37,354 nucleotides of DNA from Methanosarcina spelaei (GTDB taxonomy: Archaea; Halobacteriota; Methanosarcinia; Methanosarcinales; Methanosarcinaceae): contig NZ_LMVP01000235.1 of NCBI RefSeq assembly GCF_002287235.1, positions 1-37,354 on the forward strand, in the 5' to 3' direction. Under the pieces are notes generated by a model. That model saw only the letters and a program-made list of their open reading frames with translations. It was not told the origin of the DNA and ran no database searches. Shown piece after piece: positions 23,090 through 32,561 of this stretch. The position numbers and the translations under genes are program-made. Every line of letters begins with the position of its first letter. The first letter of the stretch is position 1.

Positions 23090-24195
23090 TAAACCTCACC
23101 TCCGAGGACCTTTACAACCTTGCCAAAGAACGTTTCCTCGGTATCCATCGGCCCTGCCTGGGCTTCGGGATGGAACTGTACACTGAAAATATCCAGATCT
23201 TTGTGGGAAACCCCTTCTACTGTCCTGTCATTTGCGTTCAGGTATTTTACATAGAGCCCTGTGCCATCAAGGGAGTCAGCATCGACTGCATACCCATGGT
23301 TCTGGGAGGTTATGAAAATCTTATTTTCAATCAGGTCCTTTACTGGCTGGTTTCCTCCCCTGTGCCCGAATTTCAACTTGTAGGTTTTTGCTCCCATAGC
23401 AAGGGAGAGAATCTGGTGCCCGAAACAGATCCCGCAAACCGGAATCGTGCCTGCAAAAGCCTTTACGGCATTGATTGCATCCGTTGCTTTTTCCGGGTCT
23501 CCTGGCCCGTTTGAGATAAAAAGAAGATCTGGTTCGTAACCTGCAATTTCCGAGGGTTTTGCAGTTGCAGGAACCAGAGTAAGGTCAATTCCCCGTTTGT
23601 GAAGGTTGTTTATGATATTGCGCTTAATCCCAAGGTCAACTATAACCGCATGTTTGCGTTTGCTGTCGCCTTTCCAGGCGCCTTCTGCTCCGGGAATGAA
23701 ATACGGCTCTTTACAGGTTACAAGGGAGATCAGCTCTTCATCAGTGAGCTGTGGAGAGTTCCTTGCTATATCAACAGCCTCTTCTCCGTCGTCGCTGCCT
23801 GTGATAAGGGCAGCCCTCATGGTTCCGCGCTCCCTTGCCCTGATGGTGAGCATACGGGTGTCCACACCTTCAATTCCTGGCTTTCCTTCATCCTCTAAAA
23901 AATTGTGAATTGAACGGGATGATTTATAATGATAGGGCTTTTTGCAGGCCTCCCTTACAACAAGCCCTTCCGCATGCATGTTATCGGACTGGACGCGCTC
24001 CCCGCTGACACCGTAGTTTCCGATAAGGGGGTAAGTGAACATTAAAATCTGACCCTTGTAAGAAGGATCTGTTAGGGCCTCCTCATATCCCGTGAATTGA
24101 GTGGTAAAAACAAGTTCGCCGCAAGCTGTGCCTTCGGCACCAAAACCGGTGCCCTTAATAACTGTTCCGTCTTCTAAGCCTAGTACTGCTTTCAT
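23089..24195 (-). CDS. carA: Carbamoyl-phosphate synthase, small (glutaminase) subunit
   Basis: This glutamine amidotransferase subunit hydrolyses glutamine and channels ammonia to CarB. The N-terminal CPSase_sm_chain domain reads LEDGTVIKGTGFGAEG, then TQFTGYEEALTDPSYKGQI. The class I GATase domain has nucleophile Cys in PVCGICFGHQ and the His/Glu pair in FHPEAQAGP. I chose ATG 24195, which gives the canonical MKAVLGLEDG and a 368-residue protein. ATG 24198 adds one Met, and ATG 24228 would add 11 atypical residues. No strong Shine-Dalgarno precedes any of these. carB follows with a one-base overlap. The upstream region has a TATA-like box on the minus strand. Confidence 0.98.
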   Translation of the reverse strand: MKAVLGLEDGTVIKGTGFGAEGTACGELVFTTQFTGYEEALTDPSYKGQILMFTYPLIGNYGVSGERVQSDNMHAEGLVVREACKKPYHYKSSRSIHNFLEDEGKPGIEGVDTRMLTIRARERGTMRAALITGSDDGEEAVDIARNSPQLTDEELISLVTCKEPYFIPGAEGAWKGDSKRKHAVIVDLGIKRNIINNLHKRGIDLTLVPATAKPSEIAGYEPDLLFISNGPGDPEKATDAINAVKAFAGTIPVCGICFGHQILSLAMGAKTYKLKFGHRGGNQPVKDLIENKIFITSQNHGYAVDADSLDGTGLYVKYLNANDRTVEGVSHKDLDIFSVQFHPEAQAGPMDTEETFFGKVVKVLGGEV

Positions 24196-24288
24196 CATCT
24201 GAACCTGCGAGTAAATATCATAAGACATGTATAAGTGTTACGATGAATTTCCCAATTCCTTTAATTACTGATATTTTTTGAGTTTTTT

Positions 24289-24302
24289 AATATATAAATA
24301 TT
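24289..24302 (-). promoter_or_regulatory. TATA-like box upstream of carA
   Basis: On the minus strand ATTTATATATT lies about 95-105 bp before the chosen carA start (60-70 bp before the alternative ATG 24228). It fits an archaeal TATA box giving a leader of several tens of bases; no transcript data are available. Confidence 0.35.
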
Positions 24303-24747
24303 TCAATTAAATTAAACGGTCCTTTAATTTATGTTCTCTCTTTTTACACCGCCTTTTAGTTGAATCAAGACCCTTACAAAATTGAGCCTGAAAGAAAACG
24401 TAATGTCTTCTTGTGGTGCACATACTCTCAACCCCTTTGCCGCAACTGATAGATAATCTGCGCAACTGCCAGCATAACTAAAAGCAGGCCTGACAATATT
24501 ATATATAACTAACAGTATTGTAACTGAATACTAAAAACCTTTTTTATCTCAAGTTTCATATAAAGTATAAAGGTAAGTATTATAAATAAAATAGAGGTAA
24601 ACTTTTTCCGGTATTTCCGACCTCATTTACGTATCTTACGAAATAGAGGGTAGGCTTTCAAGTATGCTTTCTGACAGAAAATTGTCTGGCTCAACATGTG
24701 GATTCGCGCAAAAAATAGTTGTAGAGGTAATTCTTGGTATAGTTCTG
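24303..24747. other. Gene-free stretch
   Basis: No full gene is seen. A short minus-strand hydrophobic reading ending at about 24429 (LLLVMLAVAQIIYQLRQRG) has no start or ribosome site worth the name and may be the end of a vanished membrane-protein gene. Confidence 0.4.
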
Positions 24748-24877
24748 GAGCTCATCCCATACCAAGTTTCTTTTTAAATCTATAAAAGTTTCAGAACTAT
24801 ATTCCATGACAAGAAACTTGACTAATCATTTAAAATTCGAGATTCAGGAAACCAATATTGAGTTTTGGGATAAACTC
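24748..24877. mobile_element. 130-bp inverted-repeat element, copy 1
   Basis: The ends GAGCTCATCCCA and TGGGATAAACTC are imperfect inverted repeats. The whole 130 bp aligns without gaps to 36832-36961, about 70% identical by eye, and shares the block AGAAACTTGA (24814-24823). CTG stands outside both ends, a possible 3-bp target duplication. There is no ORF; this is a degenerate non-autonomous element. Confidence 0.65.
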
Positions 24878-25092
24878 CTGGTATTAATGCTTACTTACAG
24901 GAACTCTGTTCCAAAATCTAGTGATTTTTGCATTTCTTGATTGAAAATCTGAATTCGCAAGAAGAATCCGGTTTTCATCAAAATTAATATTCGACATCTA
25001 AAGGCTTCAACTCCAAAGTTACATCTCAAGGATTGTAACCAATTACAAAATATAGTGATTTTTTATTTTATGTTCATCACTGGATGTTCGGA
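24878..25092. other. Gene-free stretch
   Basis: AT-rich sequence between two inverted-repeat elements; nothing recognisable. Confidence 0.4.
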
Positions 25093-25336
25093 CTTTCCGC
25101 AGGTGCCTTCAAAAAAACAACATTATTCTTGTTATCGTTTTTGGAGAATTATTTAAAAATTTGCAGTTGTTATCCTCAACTGAAGCTTAGGAATGTGGCT
25201 TATGGAAGTGCTCAATGAAGGCAAAAGGCCAAAAAGTTTGGAAAATTTCAAAAATACACTTTTGAGTAATCAAGACGGTTTTCAAAAAAACAATAGCAGG
25301 AAAACTTAAAAAAATTAGAAGGCCATCTGCGGAAAG
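25093..25336. mobile_element. 244-bp inverted-repeat element
   Basis: CTTTCCGCAGGTGCCTTC (25093-25110) is matched on the other strand by CTTTCCGCAGATGGCCTTC (25336-25318), with one substitution and one extra base. Inside the ends, TTCAAAAAAACAA occurs near each terminus (25108 and 25281). No coding sequence and no target duplication were seen. This is likely a MITE or IS relic. Confidence 0.5.
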
Positions 25337-25719
25337 CAAGATTTTGATACTGAGCCCAATTATTCATACTATAAAAATATTTTGCAAAAATACTATATGT
25401 AATTGGGGAAAATATTACAGCTGAGGAGAAAAGCTGTTTAAGCTGCTAAAAATCAAATTGCGTGCGGCCATTCCACCCTGCAGGATGGGGTATGTTTCGG
25501 ATCGCTCGCTCGGTTTCTCGGGAACATTTTGGTATTCTTTGGCAAGATCTCTTTATACAAATCTAGATTCTCGCTTGTCTTGAATTTATCCTACAGACGA
25601 GAAAACTAATCACAACAAAATCTAATTTTTATTAAACTGAGTTTTTGTGGTAATTTTTACCTTTCATAAAGACTGATGATAATTTTTACAAACCACTTTA
25701 GTTAAACTGGTATAATTAT
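25337..25719. other. Upstream region of otaA
   Basis: No gene is seen. A GC-richer patch at 25465-25535 contains the palindrome CCTGCAGG (25480-25487). The otaA start lacks a Shine-Dalgarno, so a promoter close to the gene and a short or absent leader are likely. The site of osmotic control cannot be located by eye. Confidence 0.4.
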
Positions 25720-27276
25720 ATGGACAAAAATGTAAAAATCGAAATCCGAAATATTACTAAAATTTTTGGTAAGAATCCCCAGAAAGTACTCTCCTTTCTA
25801 AAAGAAGGCTTATCCAAAAAAGAAATTTTTGAAAAAACAAAACAGACTGTAGGGCTCAACAATGTTAGTTTTGAGGTCTACGAGGGAGAGATTTTCGTAA
25901 TCATGGGGCTTTCCGGTTCAGGAAAATCTACTCTTTTACGCTGTATCAACCGGCTGATCAAACCCACAGGCGGGCAGATCCTAATCGACGGGCAGGATAT
26001 TGTTACAATGAATCCTGAAGAACTGAGAAGGGTCCGCAGGGTCAAACTGGGCATGGTTTTTCAGAACTTTGCTCTGCTCTCGCACAGGAATGTACTCGAC
26101 AATGTGGCTTACGGGCTTGAGATTCAGGGAATCTCAAAAGACGAACGCCATAATAAAGCTATAAAGGCGATTGAGAATGTAGGGCTTAAGGGACACGAAG
26201 AGAGCAAAATCACCCAGCTTAGCGGAGGAATGAAACAGAGGGTAGGCATCGCAAGGGCGCTTGCAAACGACCCCGATATCCTGCTCATGGACGAAGCTTT
26301 CAGCGCCCTTGATCCACTTATCAGGAACGAGATGCAGGAAGAGCTGCTTGCCCTTGAGAACAGGATGCAGAAAACAATTATCTTTGTCTCCCATGACCTG
26401 GATGAAGCCCTGAAACTCGGGGACCGAATTGCCCTCATGAAAGACGGTGAAGTAGTCCAGATCGGGACTCCTGAAGAGATCCTGACTGAACCTGCAAATT
26501 CCTATGTCTCAAGGTTCGTTGCAGGTGTTGACAGGTCTAAAATCCTTACCGCTGAATCGGTTATGAAACGACCTGAACCGCTAGTGTCTATCAATTCCGG
26601 GCCCAGGGTTGCTATTCAGTTGATGAAAGATTATGGGATTTCCTCGATTTATGTAGTTGAGGGAAAGAACAGGCACCTGAAAGGCATACTCATGATAAGT
26701 GGTGCACTTGAAGCTCTTAGGAGCGGGAAGAACCTTGAAGCAGCAATGTTTCTGGAGGCTCCACGTGTGGCTCCAGACAGGTCTCTTAATGAGGTGATTC
26801 CCTTGATTGCGGAAAGCCAGTACCCCCTTGCTGTGGTCAATGATTCAGGAAAACTGCTTGGGATTATAGTCCGGGGCACTGTACTTGGTGCTCTTGCAAT
26901 AGCTGGAGAAAACGGGCAGAATGAAGCCTCAAAAGAAAGAAATCCAGAAAAAAAGACCTCAGAAGAAAAAACCTTAGAAGAAAGAAACGTTTCAGGGAAA
27001 ACTTTTGAAGGAAAGCCTGCTGAGAAAACTGTCCTGATAGGTAAAAATGAAGGAGAAGCCGGTCCTCCCTCAAAAAGTTCAGGCGTACCGAATGCCCAGA
27101 ATACTATAATTAACAACGGAATTGACAGTGAGTCTGTACCAATTAACAACCGAACTGACATTGAGTCTGTACCAATTAACAACCGAACTAACATTGAGCC
27201 TGTACCCGCCGAACTGACTGCCAAAGAATCTCTCGGGTCTGACTCAGGGCAGGAGCCAGAGGTGAAAACATGTTGA
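25720..27276 (+). CDS. otaA: Glycine betaine ABC transporter, ATP-binding protein
   Basis: ATPase of an osmoprotectant importer (ProV/OpuAA type; Ota in Methanosarcina mazei). The OpuA-type N-terminal extension (about 20-45) precedes Walker A GLSGSGKST (63-71). Signature LSGGMKQR (167-174), Walker B ILLMDEAFSALDP (187-199) and HDLDEA (225-230) follow. A CBS pair spans about 280-393 (SVMKRPEPLVSINSGPRVAI; VAPDRSLNEVIPLIAESQYPLA), the usual osmosensing module. Beyond residue 397 a tail of about 120 residues is unusual: charged EKK/EEK-rich sequence, then near-repeats of ESVPINNRT. Typical ProV proteins end near 400. The stop lies inside the permease start region, with seven bases of overlap. 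A role in salt-induced betaine uptake is known for the family. Confidence 0.93.
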   Translation: MDKNVKIEIRNITKIFGKNPQKVLSFLKEGLSKKEIFEKTKQTVGLNNVSFEVYEGEIFVIMGLSGSGKSTLLRCINRLIKPTGGQILIDGQDIVTMNPEELRRVRRVKLGMVFQNFALLSHRNVLDNVAYGLEIQGISKDERHNKAIKAIENVGLKGHEESKITQLSGGMKQRVGIARALANDPDILLMDEAFSALDPLIRNEMQEELLALENRMQKTIIFVSHDLDEALKLGDRIALMKDGEVVQIGTPEEILTEPANSYVSRFVAGVDRSKILTAESVMKRPEPLVSINSGPRVAIQLMKDYGISSIYVVEGKNRHLKGILMISGALEALRSGKNLEAAMFLEAPRVAPDRSLNEVIPLIAESQYPLAVVNDSGKLLGIIVRGTVLGALAIAGENGQNEASKERNPEKKTSEEKTLEERNVSGKTFEGKPAEKTVLIGKNEGEAGPPSKSSGVPNAQNTIINNGIDSESVPINNRTDIESVPINNRTNIEPVPAELTAKESLGSDSGQEPEVKTC

Positions 27277-28100
27277 CCTTCCGGTTACCTGTCGGAGATA
27301 CTGTTGAACTTGCTGTGGACTGGACTGAAGCAAACTTCGGTCCGCTTCTGGACATCATAAGCAAGCAACTTGATTTCCTGATATCGAGTTTAAAAAATGC
27401 ACTTCTTTTCCTGCCTCCAGAACTTTTTATCGCTGGGATTTTCCTGCTAGCATACTTTGTAGGAAAACGCAACATCAAACTTGCAGCCGGGACTGCAATT
27501 GGTTTTTTCCTTATTGAAAATATGGGGCTCTGGACGCTCTCGATGGAGACACTTGCCCTTGTGCTTTCGTCTACTCTGCTTGCACTTATTATCGGGATTC
27601 CGCTGGGGATCCTTTCTGCAAAAAACACTACACTTTCCCGTATTTTAAAGCCTGCACTCGACTTTATGCAGACCATGCCGTCTTTTGTGTACCTTATCCC
27701 TGCACTCATCTTCTTTGGGCTTGGAAATGTGCCCAGTATGATTGCAACTGTCGTTTTTGCAATGCCACCTGCAATAAGGCTCACAAACCTTGGGATAAGA
27801 CAGGTTCCAAAAGAACTTATTGAAGTTGCAGATGCCTTTGGCTCCACGAGCTGGCAGAAACTTTCCAAGGTTGAACTGCCTGTAGCGCTTCCGACCATAA
27901 TGGCTGGGGTCAACCAGTGCATTATGCTCTCTCTTTCGATGGTTGTAATCGCAGCCATGATCGGGGCCAGGGGGCTTGGGTACCAGGTCCTTCTAGGGAT
28001 TCAGCGTGTTGACATTGGCATGGGCTTTGAAGCAGGGCTTTCGATTGTCATAATCGCAGTTTTCCTGGACCGGATTACCCAGAATCTAAGCCCCAGGTAA
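27270..28100 (+). CDS. otaB: Glycine betaine ABC transporter, permease protein
   Basis: This 276-residue ProW-type membrane subunit begins with an amphipathic N-terminal stretch (VELAVDWTEANFGPLLDIIS). Hydrophobic segments follow: LFIAGIFLLAYFVG, AAGTAIGFFLIEN, LALVLSSTLLALIIGIPLGIL, FVYLIPALIFFGLG, MIATVVFAMPPAI and MLSLSMVVIAAMIGARGLG. The coupling helix EAA loop reads EVADAFGSTSWQKLSKVELP. It starts seven bases before the otaA stop, so the two are coupled. It forms the membrane pore with OtaA energising transport and OtaC supplying substrate. Intact and of usual length. Confidence 0.93.
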   Translation: MLTFRLPVGDTVELAVDWTEANFGPLLDIISKQLDFLISSLKNALLFLPPELFIAGIFLLAYFVGKRNIKLAAGTAIGFFLIENMGLWTLSMETLALVLSSTLLALIIGIPLGILSAKNTTLSRILKPALDFMQTMPSFVYLIPALIFFGLGNVPSMIATVVFAMPPAIRLTNLGIRQVPKELIEVADAFGSTSWQKLSKVELPVALPTIMAGVNQCIMLSLSMVVIAAMIGARGLGYQVLLGIQRVDIGMGFEAGLSIVIIAVFLDRITQNLSPR

Positions 28101-28290
28101 AAAAGCTCCTTTCCTGATCCTTCCTTAAAATTTCCTGATCCTTCCTTAAAGGGAACTCAGGATAGAGCTCTTCACTTTAACAGGGTCGCCTTCTTAATCC
28201 CCGAAAGAATGTGCACCATTCATTTCAAACCCTGAAAAACTCAAAAAAACTAGATAAACTGAAAGAAATTCAAATAGGTTGTAGATATTT

Positions 28291-29229
28291 TTGACCAATA
28301 CGAAGTTTAATTTGAACGTAAAGAAGCTTGGATCTGTTCTGGCAATCTGCCTGATCATAGGGCTTGCTCTTCTTGCAGCAGGTTGTTCCGAAAAGGGAAA
28401 CGAAACTGCGGAAGGAACGGAAACTCCGACAGCAACAGGAACATCCGAATTCAGTGAGCCTGTAAAGATAGGATATGTCTTATGGGACGGTGAGATTGCA
28501 AGTACTAATGTGATGCAGCAGGTGCTCAAAAAAGCAGGATATAAAAATGTGGAAATAACTGCAGTTGATGCAGGTCCACTTTATCAGGAACTTGCTGATG
28601 GGCAGTTTGATTTCACTACTTCGGCATGGCTTCCCTATACCCACAAGCATTACTGGGAAGTTTACGGTGACCGGCTTGATCCTGTCCAGACAAACCTTGA
28701 AGATTGTAAAATCGGGCTTGCTGTCCCCTCTTACGTACCTATCAATTCTATTGAGGAACTCAATTCAGAAAAGGACAAATTTAATGGGAAGATAATCGGG
28801 ATCGAACCCGGAGCAGGCATAATGCAGGCTTCAGAAACCGCAATTTCCGATTATGGCCTGAAAATGGAGCTTGTCTCAGGCAGCAGTGCAGCAATGACTG
28901 CGTCCCTGAAAAAAGCTTTGGATTCCAAAGAATGGATAGTTGTTACTCTATGGTCTCCTCACTGGGCTTTCAATCGATGGGATCTTAAGTACCTTGACGA
29001 TCCTAAAGGCGCATATGGTGATGCCGATCATGTTGAGACCCTGGCAAGGCTCGGCCTTAATGAAGAAAAACCCAATCTCTACGGCATCCTGACCCGTTTC
29101 AAGTGGACTCACGATGATATCCAGGTTGTCATGATGGATATCGAAAACGGAACGACGCCTGAAGCAGCCGCAGAAAAATGGGTTGAAAACAATCCGCAAA
29201 AAGTTAATGAGTGGATTGGAAAAGAGTAA
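28291..29229 (+). CDS. otaC: Glycine betaine-binding lipoprotein
   Basis: Substrate-binding protein of the OpuAC/ProX type, 312 residues. TTG 28291 starts a lipoprotein signal: a basic N-terminus, a hydrophobic core SVLAICLIIGLALLA, and lipobox LAAGC with Cys32 as the lipid-anchor residue. A Thr/Glu-rich linker follows. The binding domain then shows aromatic residues expected to cage the quaternary amine: YVLWDGEIAST, WLPYTHKHYWEVYG and LWSPHWAFNRWDLKYLDDP. It is anchored outside the membrane and delivers betaine to OtaB. A 190-bp gap separates it from otaB; this holds two copies of a 20-bp direct repeat (28110-28129 and 28131-28150). A T-rich tract after the stop (29230-29285) may end the operon. 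Confidence 0.92.
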   Translation: MTNTKFNLNVKKLGSVLAICLIIGLALLAAGCSEKGNETAEGTETPTATGTSEFSEPVKIGYVLWDGEIASTNVMQQVLKKAGYKNVEITAVDAGPLYQELADGQFDFTTSAWLPYTHKHYWEVYGDRLDPVQTNLEDCKIGLAVPSYVPINSIEELNSEKDKFNGKIIGIEPGAGIMQASETAISDYGLKMELVSGSSAAMTASLKKALDSKEWIVVTLWSPHWAFNRWDLKYLDDPKGAYGDADHVETLARLGLNEEKPNLYGILTRFKWTHDDIQVVMMDIENGTTPEAAAEKWVENNPQKVNEWIGKE

Positions 29230-29285
29230 ATTTCTTTCCCTTTATCTATTTTTTATACGTTTCTTTTTATACGTTTTTACTTCCA
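29230..29285 (+). terminator. T-rich tract after otaC
   Basis: A pyrimidine-rich stretch with several T-runs (CTATTTTTTATACG, then CTTTTTATACG twice over) directly follows the otaC stop. Archaeal RNA polymerase commonly terminates at oligo-T without a hairpin. Inferred. Confidence 0.4.
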
Positions 29286-29513
29286 TGTTTCTTCCTTAGA
29301 TTTTCGCTGTTTTTATTACTTTAGAAGGCACCGCCAGGTGAGTTTAAATTATTATATATTATAAAATACCAATTGTTTATCAGGATAATTTTTCAGATTC
29401 AAAGTGGATTACCTTAGAATACCACCTCAGAATGCGAATTATGGCAGTTCAAGTTTTGAGGATACGAATTTTGATAGTTCTTTCTATATATAAGGCAGAA
29501 AAGAGGCAGAAAA

Positions 29514-30365
29514 ATGGTAAAAATGGCAAAAATGGCAAATAAACTTAAAGAACTTGACAGAACGGCTGAGGAAAACTGCAAAAAAGGCAGAATTTCCTTT
29601 AAGGTAGGGAGGTTTGAAGACGCGCTTGCTGCCTATGGAGAAGCAGCTGATGCCTGGAAAGAAATGGCAGATCTGCTTTTCGAAAAAGGAAAAGAGACAC
29701 GAGGGAAAGAGTTTCTTGAAAAAGCCCTCGAGGCCAGATCGTGTTACGGGATGGCTCTTTTCAAGCTTGAAAGGTATGGAGAAGCCCTGGAAATCGTTGA
29801 TGCCGCCCTTGAACTTAAGCCTGAAAACCCTACCGAGTGGTCCAACCGGGGTTTCGTGCTATCAGCTCTGGGCCGGAACGAGGAAGCCCTTGAAGCTTTC
29901 GAAGAAGCGCTTGCATTTGACCCGAAATCCTCAAAAATCCTGACCAGCAAAGGCATAGTATATTTCAGGATGGGACTCCTGAAAAAGGCTCTTGAGACTT
30001 TCGATCGCGCTCTGGCAACCGAACCCAGGAAAGCCTCGGACTGGGCCTGCAAAATTCCCAGGTTCAGTTTCTTTTCCCGGAATAAGGCACCTATTATGAA
30101 GCCTGATAATGCTGAGACCTGGTACTGGAAAGGCAACGTGCTTCTTGAGCTTGGAGAAAGGGAAAAAGCCCTCAATTCACTCAGGAAAGCTCTTGAAAGC
30201 AACCCCGACCACCTCAACTCTCTTCTTAGCGGAGGGGATTTGCTTTGTGAATTTGCCGAATACGGTGAGGCTTTCAAGTGCTATATACGGGCCCTGAAAC
30301 TCAGCCCTGGAAATGAAGCCGCTGAGAAAGGAAAAGAGTTTTGTGAAGCGAAAATTAATGAGTGA
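29514..30365 (+). CDS. TPR-repeat protein
   Basis: A 283-residue soluble protein made of tetratricopeptide repeats. Recognisable units are KGRISFKVGRFEDALAAYGE, SCYGMALFKLERYGEALEIV, SNRGFVLSALGRNEEALEAF, TSKGIVYFRMGLLKKALETF, YWKGNVLLELGEREKALNSL and LCEFAEYGEAFKCYIRAL. A non-TPR insert (ACKIPRFSFFSRNKAPIMKP) lies at about residues 184-203. TPR stacks bind partner proteins; the partner is unknown. ATG 29514 has GAGG eight bases upstream. Two further in-frame ATGs (MAKMANKL) follow closely and are also possible. Stand-alone gene, plus strand, after the ota operon. Confidence 0.88.
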   Translation: MVKMAKMANKLKELDRTAEENCKKGRISFKVGRFEDALAAYGEAADAWKEMADLLFEKGKETRGKEFLEKALEARSCYGMALFKLERYGEALEIVDAALELKPENPTEWSNRGFVLSALGRNEEALEAFEEALAFDPKSSKILTSKGIVYFRMGLLKKALETFDRALATEPRKASDWACKIPRFSFFSRNKAPIMKPDNAETWYWKGNVLLELGEREKALNSLRKALESNPDHLNSLLSGGDLLCEFAEYGEAFKCYIRALKLSPGNEAAEKGKEFCEAKINE

Positions 30366-30643
30366 TTATTAGCCGGAATTGAGTTTAGGATATTGCATTC
30401 AGTTCTTCTTACTCTTGAGGTGTCTATTTTCCACATCCAAAAGGAAGAATTGATAACCTGAATCAATATATCTTATATAATTTCGCGATGCTGAGTGGTA
30501 AAACTTATATTTTCTTTGAGTTATAATTATATTTTGTCTGAGCGATAAAAATTGTATTTTTAATTCCGTGCATCAATCAAAGATGCCAGGATAGTTACAA
30601 TCTGGTTAATACAAAACATTCGATATTTAAGGAGAAAACAGTG

Positions 30644-31561
30644 ATGGACTTCATATCTAACTTATTTGGTAAAGATAAAACTCAAAATCTTTTTGAGGCT
30701 TCTAAGATAGGGCAGGTAAGAAACGTAGAAAAACTTCTGAAAAGCGATAAAGTTGACATTAACTCGCAGGACGCATACGGTAAAACTGCTTTAAATTATG
30801 CGGTTAATAAAGGATACAGAGACGTTGTAGAAGTGCTTATTAAAGGCGGTGCCGATCTTAATATTCAGGATGAAAACGGGGATACCGCTTTAATTTGTGC
30901 GGCAAAAGTCGAACGTGGAGATATTGTTGAGCTGCTCATTAAAAGCGGTGCTGACCTTAATATTCAGGATGGAAACTGCGAGACTGCTTTGAAGTTTGCG
31001 GTAAAAGTAGGATACAGGAACATTGTTGAGCTTCTTCTTGAAGGTGGAGCCGATCCTGATATTCAGGACCGGAACAGTGAAACTGCTTTGATTTCTGCTG
31101 CAGATAGGGGACAAAAGGATATTGTTGAACTGCTAATTAAAGCTGGAGCAGATGTTAATCTTCAGGACAAAAACCTTAACACTGCTTTGATTGCTGCAAC
31201 AAAGATCGGACATAAAATTATTGTTGAGTTACTTGTTAATGCAGGAGCCGATCTTGACGTTCAGGACAAAAACGGCAACACAGCCTTGATTTATGCAGCA
31301 GATAGAGGATACAGGGACATTGTAGACCTGTTTCTTGAAAGTGGTGCCAATCTTAATATTCAAGAAGAAAACGGGCTTACCGCTTTGATGTTATCGGCAC
31401 AAGCGGGGCGTACGGACATTGTTGATTTGCTTATTAAAAATGGTGCCGACCTTAATATTCAGGATGAAAATTGTAATACTGCTCTGGATATTGCTGAAGA
31501 AATGGGATTTAATGAGATTGTTGACTTACTTATTAAAAATGGTTTAAGTCCCAGGTCTTGA
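30644..31561 (+). CDS. Ankyrin-repeat protein
   Basis: This protein of about 305 residues is almost wholly ankyrin repeats. After a short N-terminal cap and a half repeat ([20 protein letters not shown]) come eight 33-residue units of the form [20 protein letters not shown], then [10 protein letters not shown]. It ends [11 protein letters not shown]. Units are highly alike, pointing to recent internal duplication. Ankyrin proteins mediate protein contacts; no enzyme domain, signal peptide or membrane segment is attached, so the partner is unknown. GGAG at 30631-30634 serves either GTG 30641 or ATG 30644. I prefer the ATG. Confidence 0.92.
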   Translation: MDFISNLFGKDKTQNLFEASKIGQVRNVEKLLKSDKVDINSQDAYGKTALNYAVNKGYRDVVEVLIKGGADLNIQDENGDTALICAAKVERGDIVELLIKSGADLNIQDGNCETALKFAVKVGYRNIVELLLEGGADPDIQDRNSETALISAADRGQKDIVELLIKAGADVNLQDKNLNTALIAATKIGHKIIVELLVNAGADLDVQDKNGNTALIYAADRGYRDIVDLFLESGANLNIQEENGLTALMLSAQAGRTDIVDLLIKNGADLNIQDENCNTALDIAEEMGFNEIVDLLIKNGLSPRS

Positions 31562-31757
31562 GTTTATCAGAAGGATGAACTTTACAGGCTGTTACAACGA
31601 GAAATACAATAAAATAAGTGTAATAGAATAAGGCGCTTATATAGAATAATAAGGTGCTTATTAAAAATCACCGGAATTTTTGATTACAGTGAAATTACAG
31701 TGAAGAAAATAGGAAAAGCACTCATATGGAAAAGCCTCGTATAATTGATATACCATC

Positions 31758-32273
31758 GTGACAATCCTTACTGCTATGAATGACAGTAAACCCGAAAATT
31801 CAGCTTTACCTTCTCACTTAACTGACCGTGCAGACCGCAATAAGGCCCTTGCCGGAAATCTCACTCATACTTACGAATCAGTTACTTTTTCAAATCCAGT
31901 CCTTGACCAGTTCAGAGGACTTATGCCTGATTTCAATAAACGTCTCTCGTCTGACAGGGATCTTGGACTTTCTTCTTCTGACCACCTCCGCTTGAGTCAG
32001 GAAACTCTTCCAAGGCTTGTTTCCAGCTCATTTACCGGAATCAAATCTGCCGGTCGTTTGGAATCCGTACTCGAAAGCTCAAGAATACCTGTAGGAAAAG
32101 GGCTTGAGATCTTTCCTGACCTACCTGGAAGAATGCTGACAGAGTCAAGAATCTGTCCCCTTAGCACAGACCACCTTCCTATGGCTCCTCTTTCAAGCAG
32201 GCTTTTAACGCTCAGGCAGACTGAAGATAGGTTGAGTGAAGTTGAGAAAGACAAGGAACAAAAAAAGGTATAA
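31758..32273 (+). CDS. Hypothetical protein
   Basis: A 171-residue open frame from GTG 31758 (ATG 31776 is an alternative). It is rich in Ser, Leu, Arg and Pro, without recognisable domain, signal or membrane segment (DLGLSSSDHLRLSQETLPRL, LPGRMLTESRICPLS). I cannot name a family. The base composition is closer to its coding neighbours than to the spacers, which supports coding. However, there is no Shine-Dalgarno and an antisense ORF of 85 codons overlaps. Its last codons run into the first unit of a 12-bp tandem repeat, which supplies the stop, so the original C-terminus may have been replaced. Confidence 0.45.
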   Translation: MTILTAMNDSKPENSALPSHLTDRADRNKALAGNLTHTYESVTFSNPVLDQFRGLMPDFNKRLSSDRDLGLSSSDHLRLSQETLPRLVSSSFTGIKSAGRLESVLESSRIPVGKGLEIFPDLPGRMLTESRICPLSTDHLPMAPLSSRLLTLRQTEDRLSEVEKDKEQKKV

Positions 32274-32396
32274 AGAAAGGTATAAAGAAAGGTTAAAGAA
32301 AGGTTAAAGAAAGGTATAAAGAAAGATATAAAGAAAGATATAAAGAAAGGTATAAAGAAAGGTATAAAGAAAGGTATAAAGAAAGGTATAAAGAAA
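32267..32396. repeat. Eleven 11-12-bp tandem repeats
   Basis: Eleven units of GGTATAAAGAAA are present. Units 3 and 4 lack one base (GGTTAAAGAAA), and units 6 and 7 read GATATAAAGAAA. The stop codon of the upstream ORF is inside unit 1. This is probably a slippage-prone microsatellite. Confidence 0.9.
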
Positions 32397-32480
32397 GGGG
32401 TGAGAAGACAGGAAAAATATCTTCTCTTTTTTATTTTTACATTTGGAAAAATCGTTTAATTGTTTAATGAAAAAGGCAGT

Positions 32481-32561
32481 CTTTTTTACCAGTTTAGCTT
32501 TTTACCAGTTTAGCTTTTTACCAGTTTAGCTTTTTACCAGTTTAGGCTTTTTACCAGTTTT
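32481..32561. repeat. Five 16-bp tandem repeats
   Basis: Five units of CTTTTTACCAGTTTAG are present (the first and fourth have one extra base). The last unit overlaps the stop codon of the small minus-strand ORF at 32560-32685. Read on the plus strand, the repeated T5 tracts could also stop transcription. Confidence 0.9.

Noticed and set aside
24429-24500. Hydrophobic minus-strand peptide reading
   Set aside because: Only about 20-25 residues, no plausible start or ribosome site; noted only as a possible relic.
31997-32254. Minus-strand ORF of 85 codons opposite the hypothetical 31758-32273 frame
   Set aside because: No recognisable features. The longer plus-strand frame is preferred, although neither is certain.
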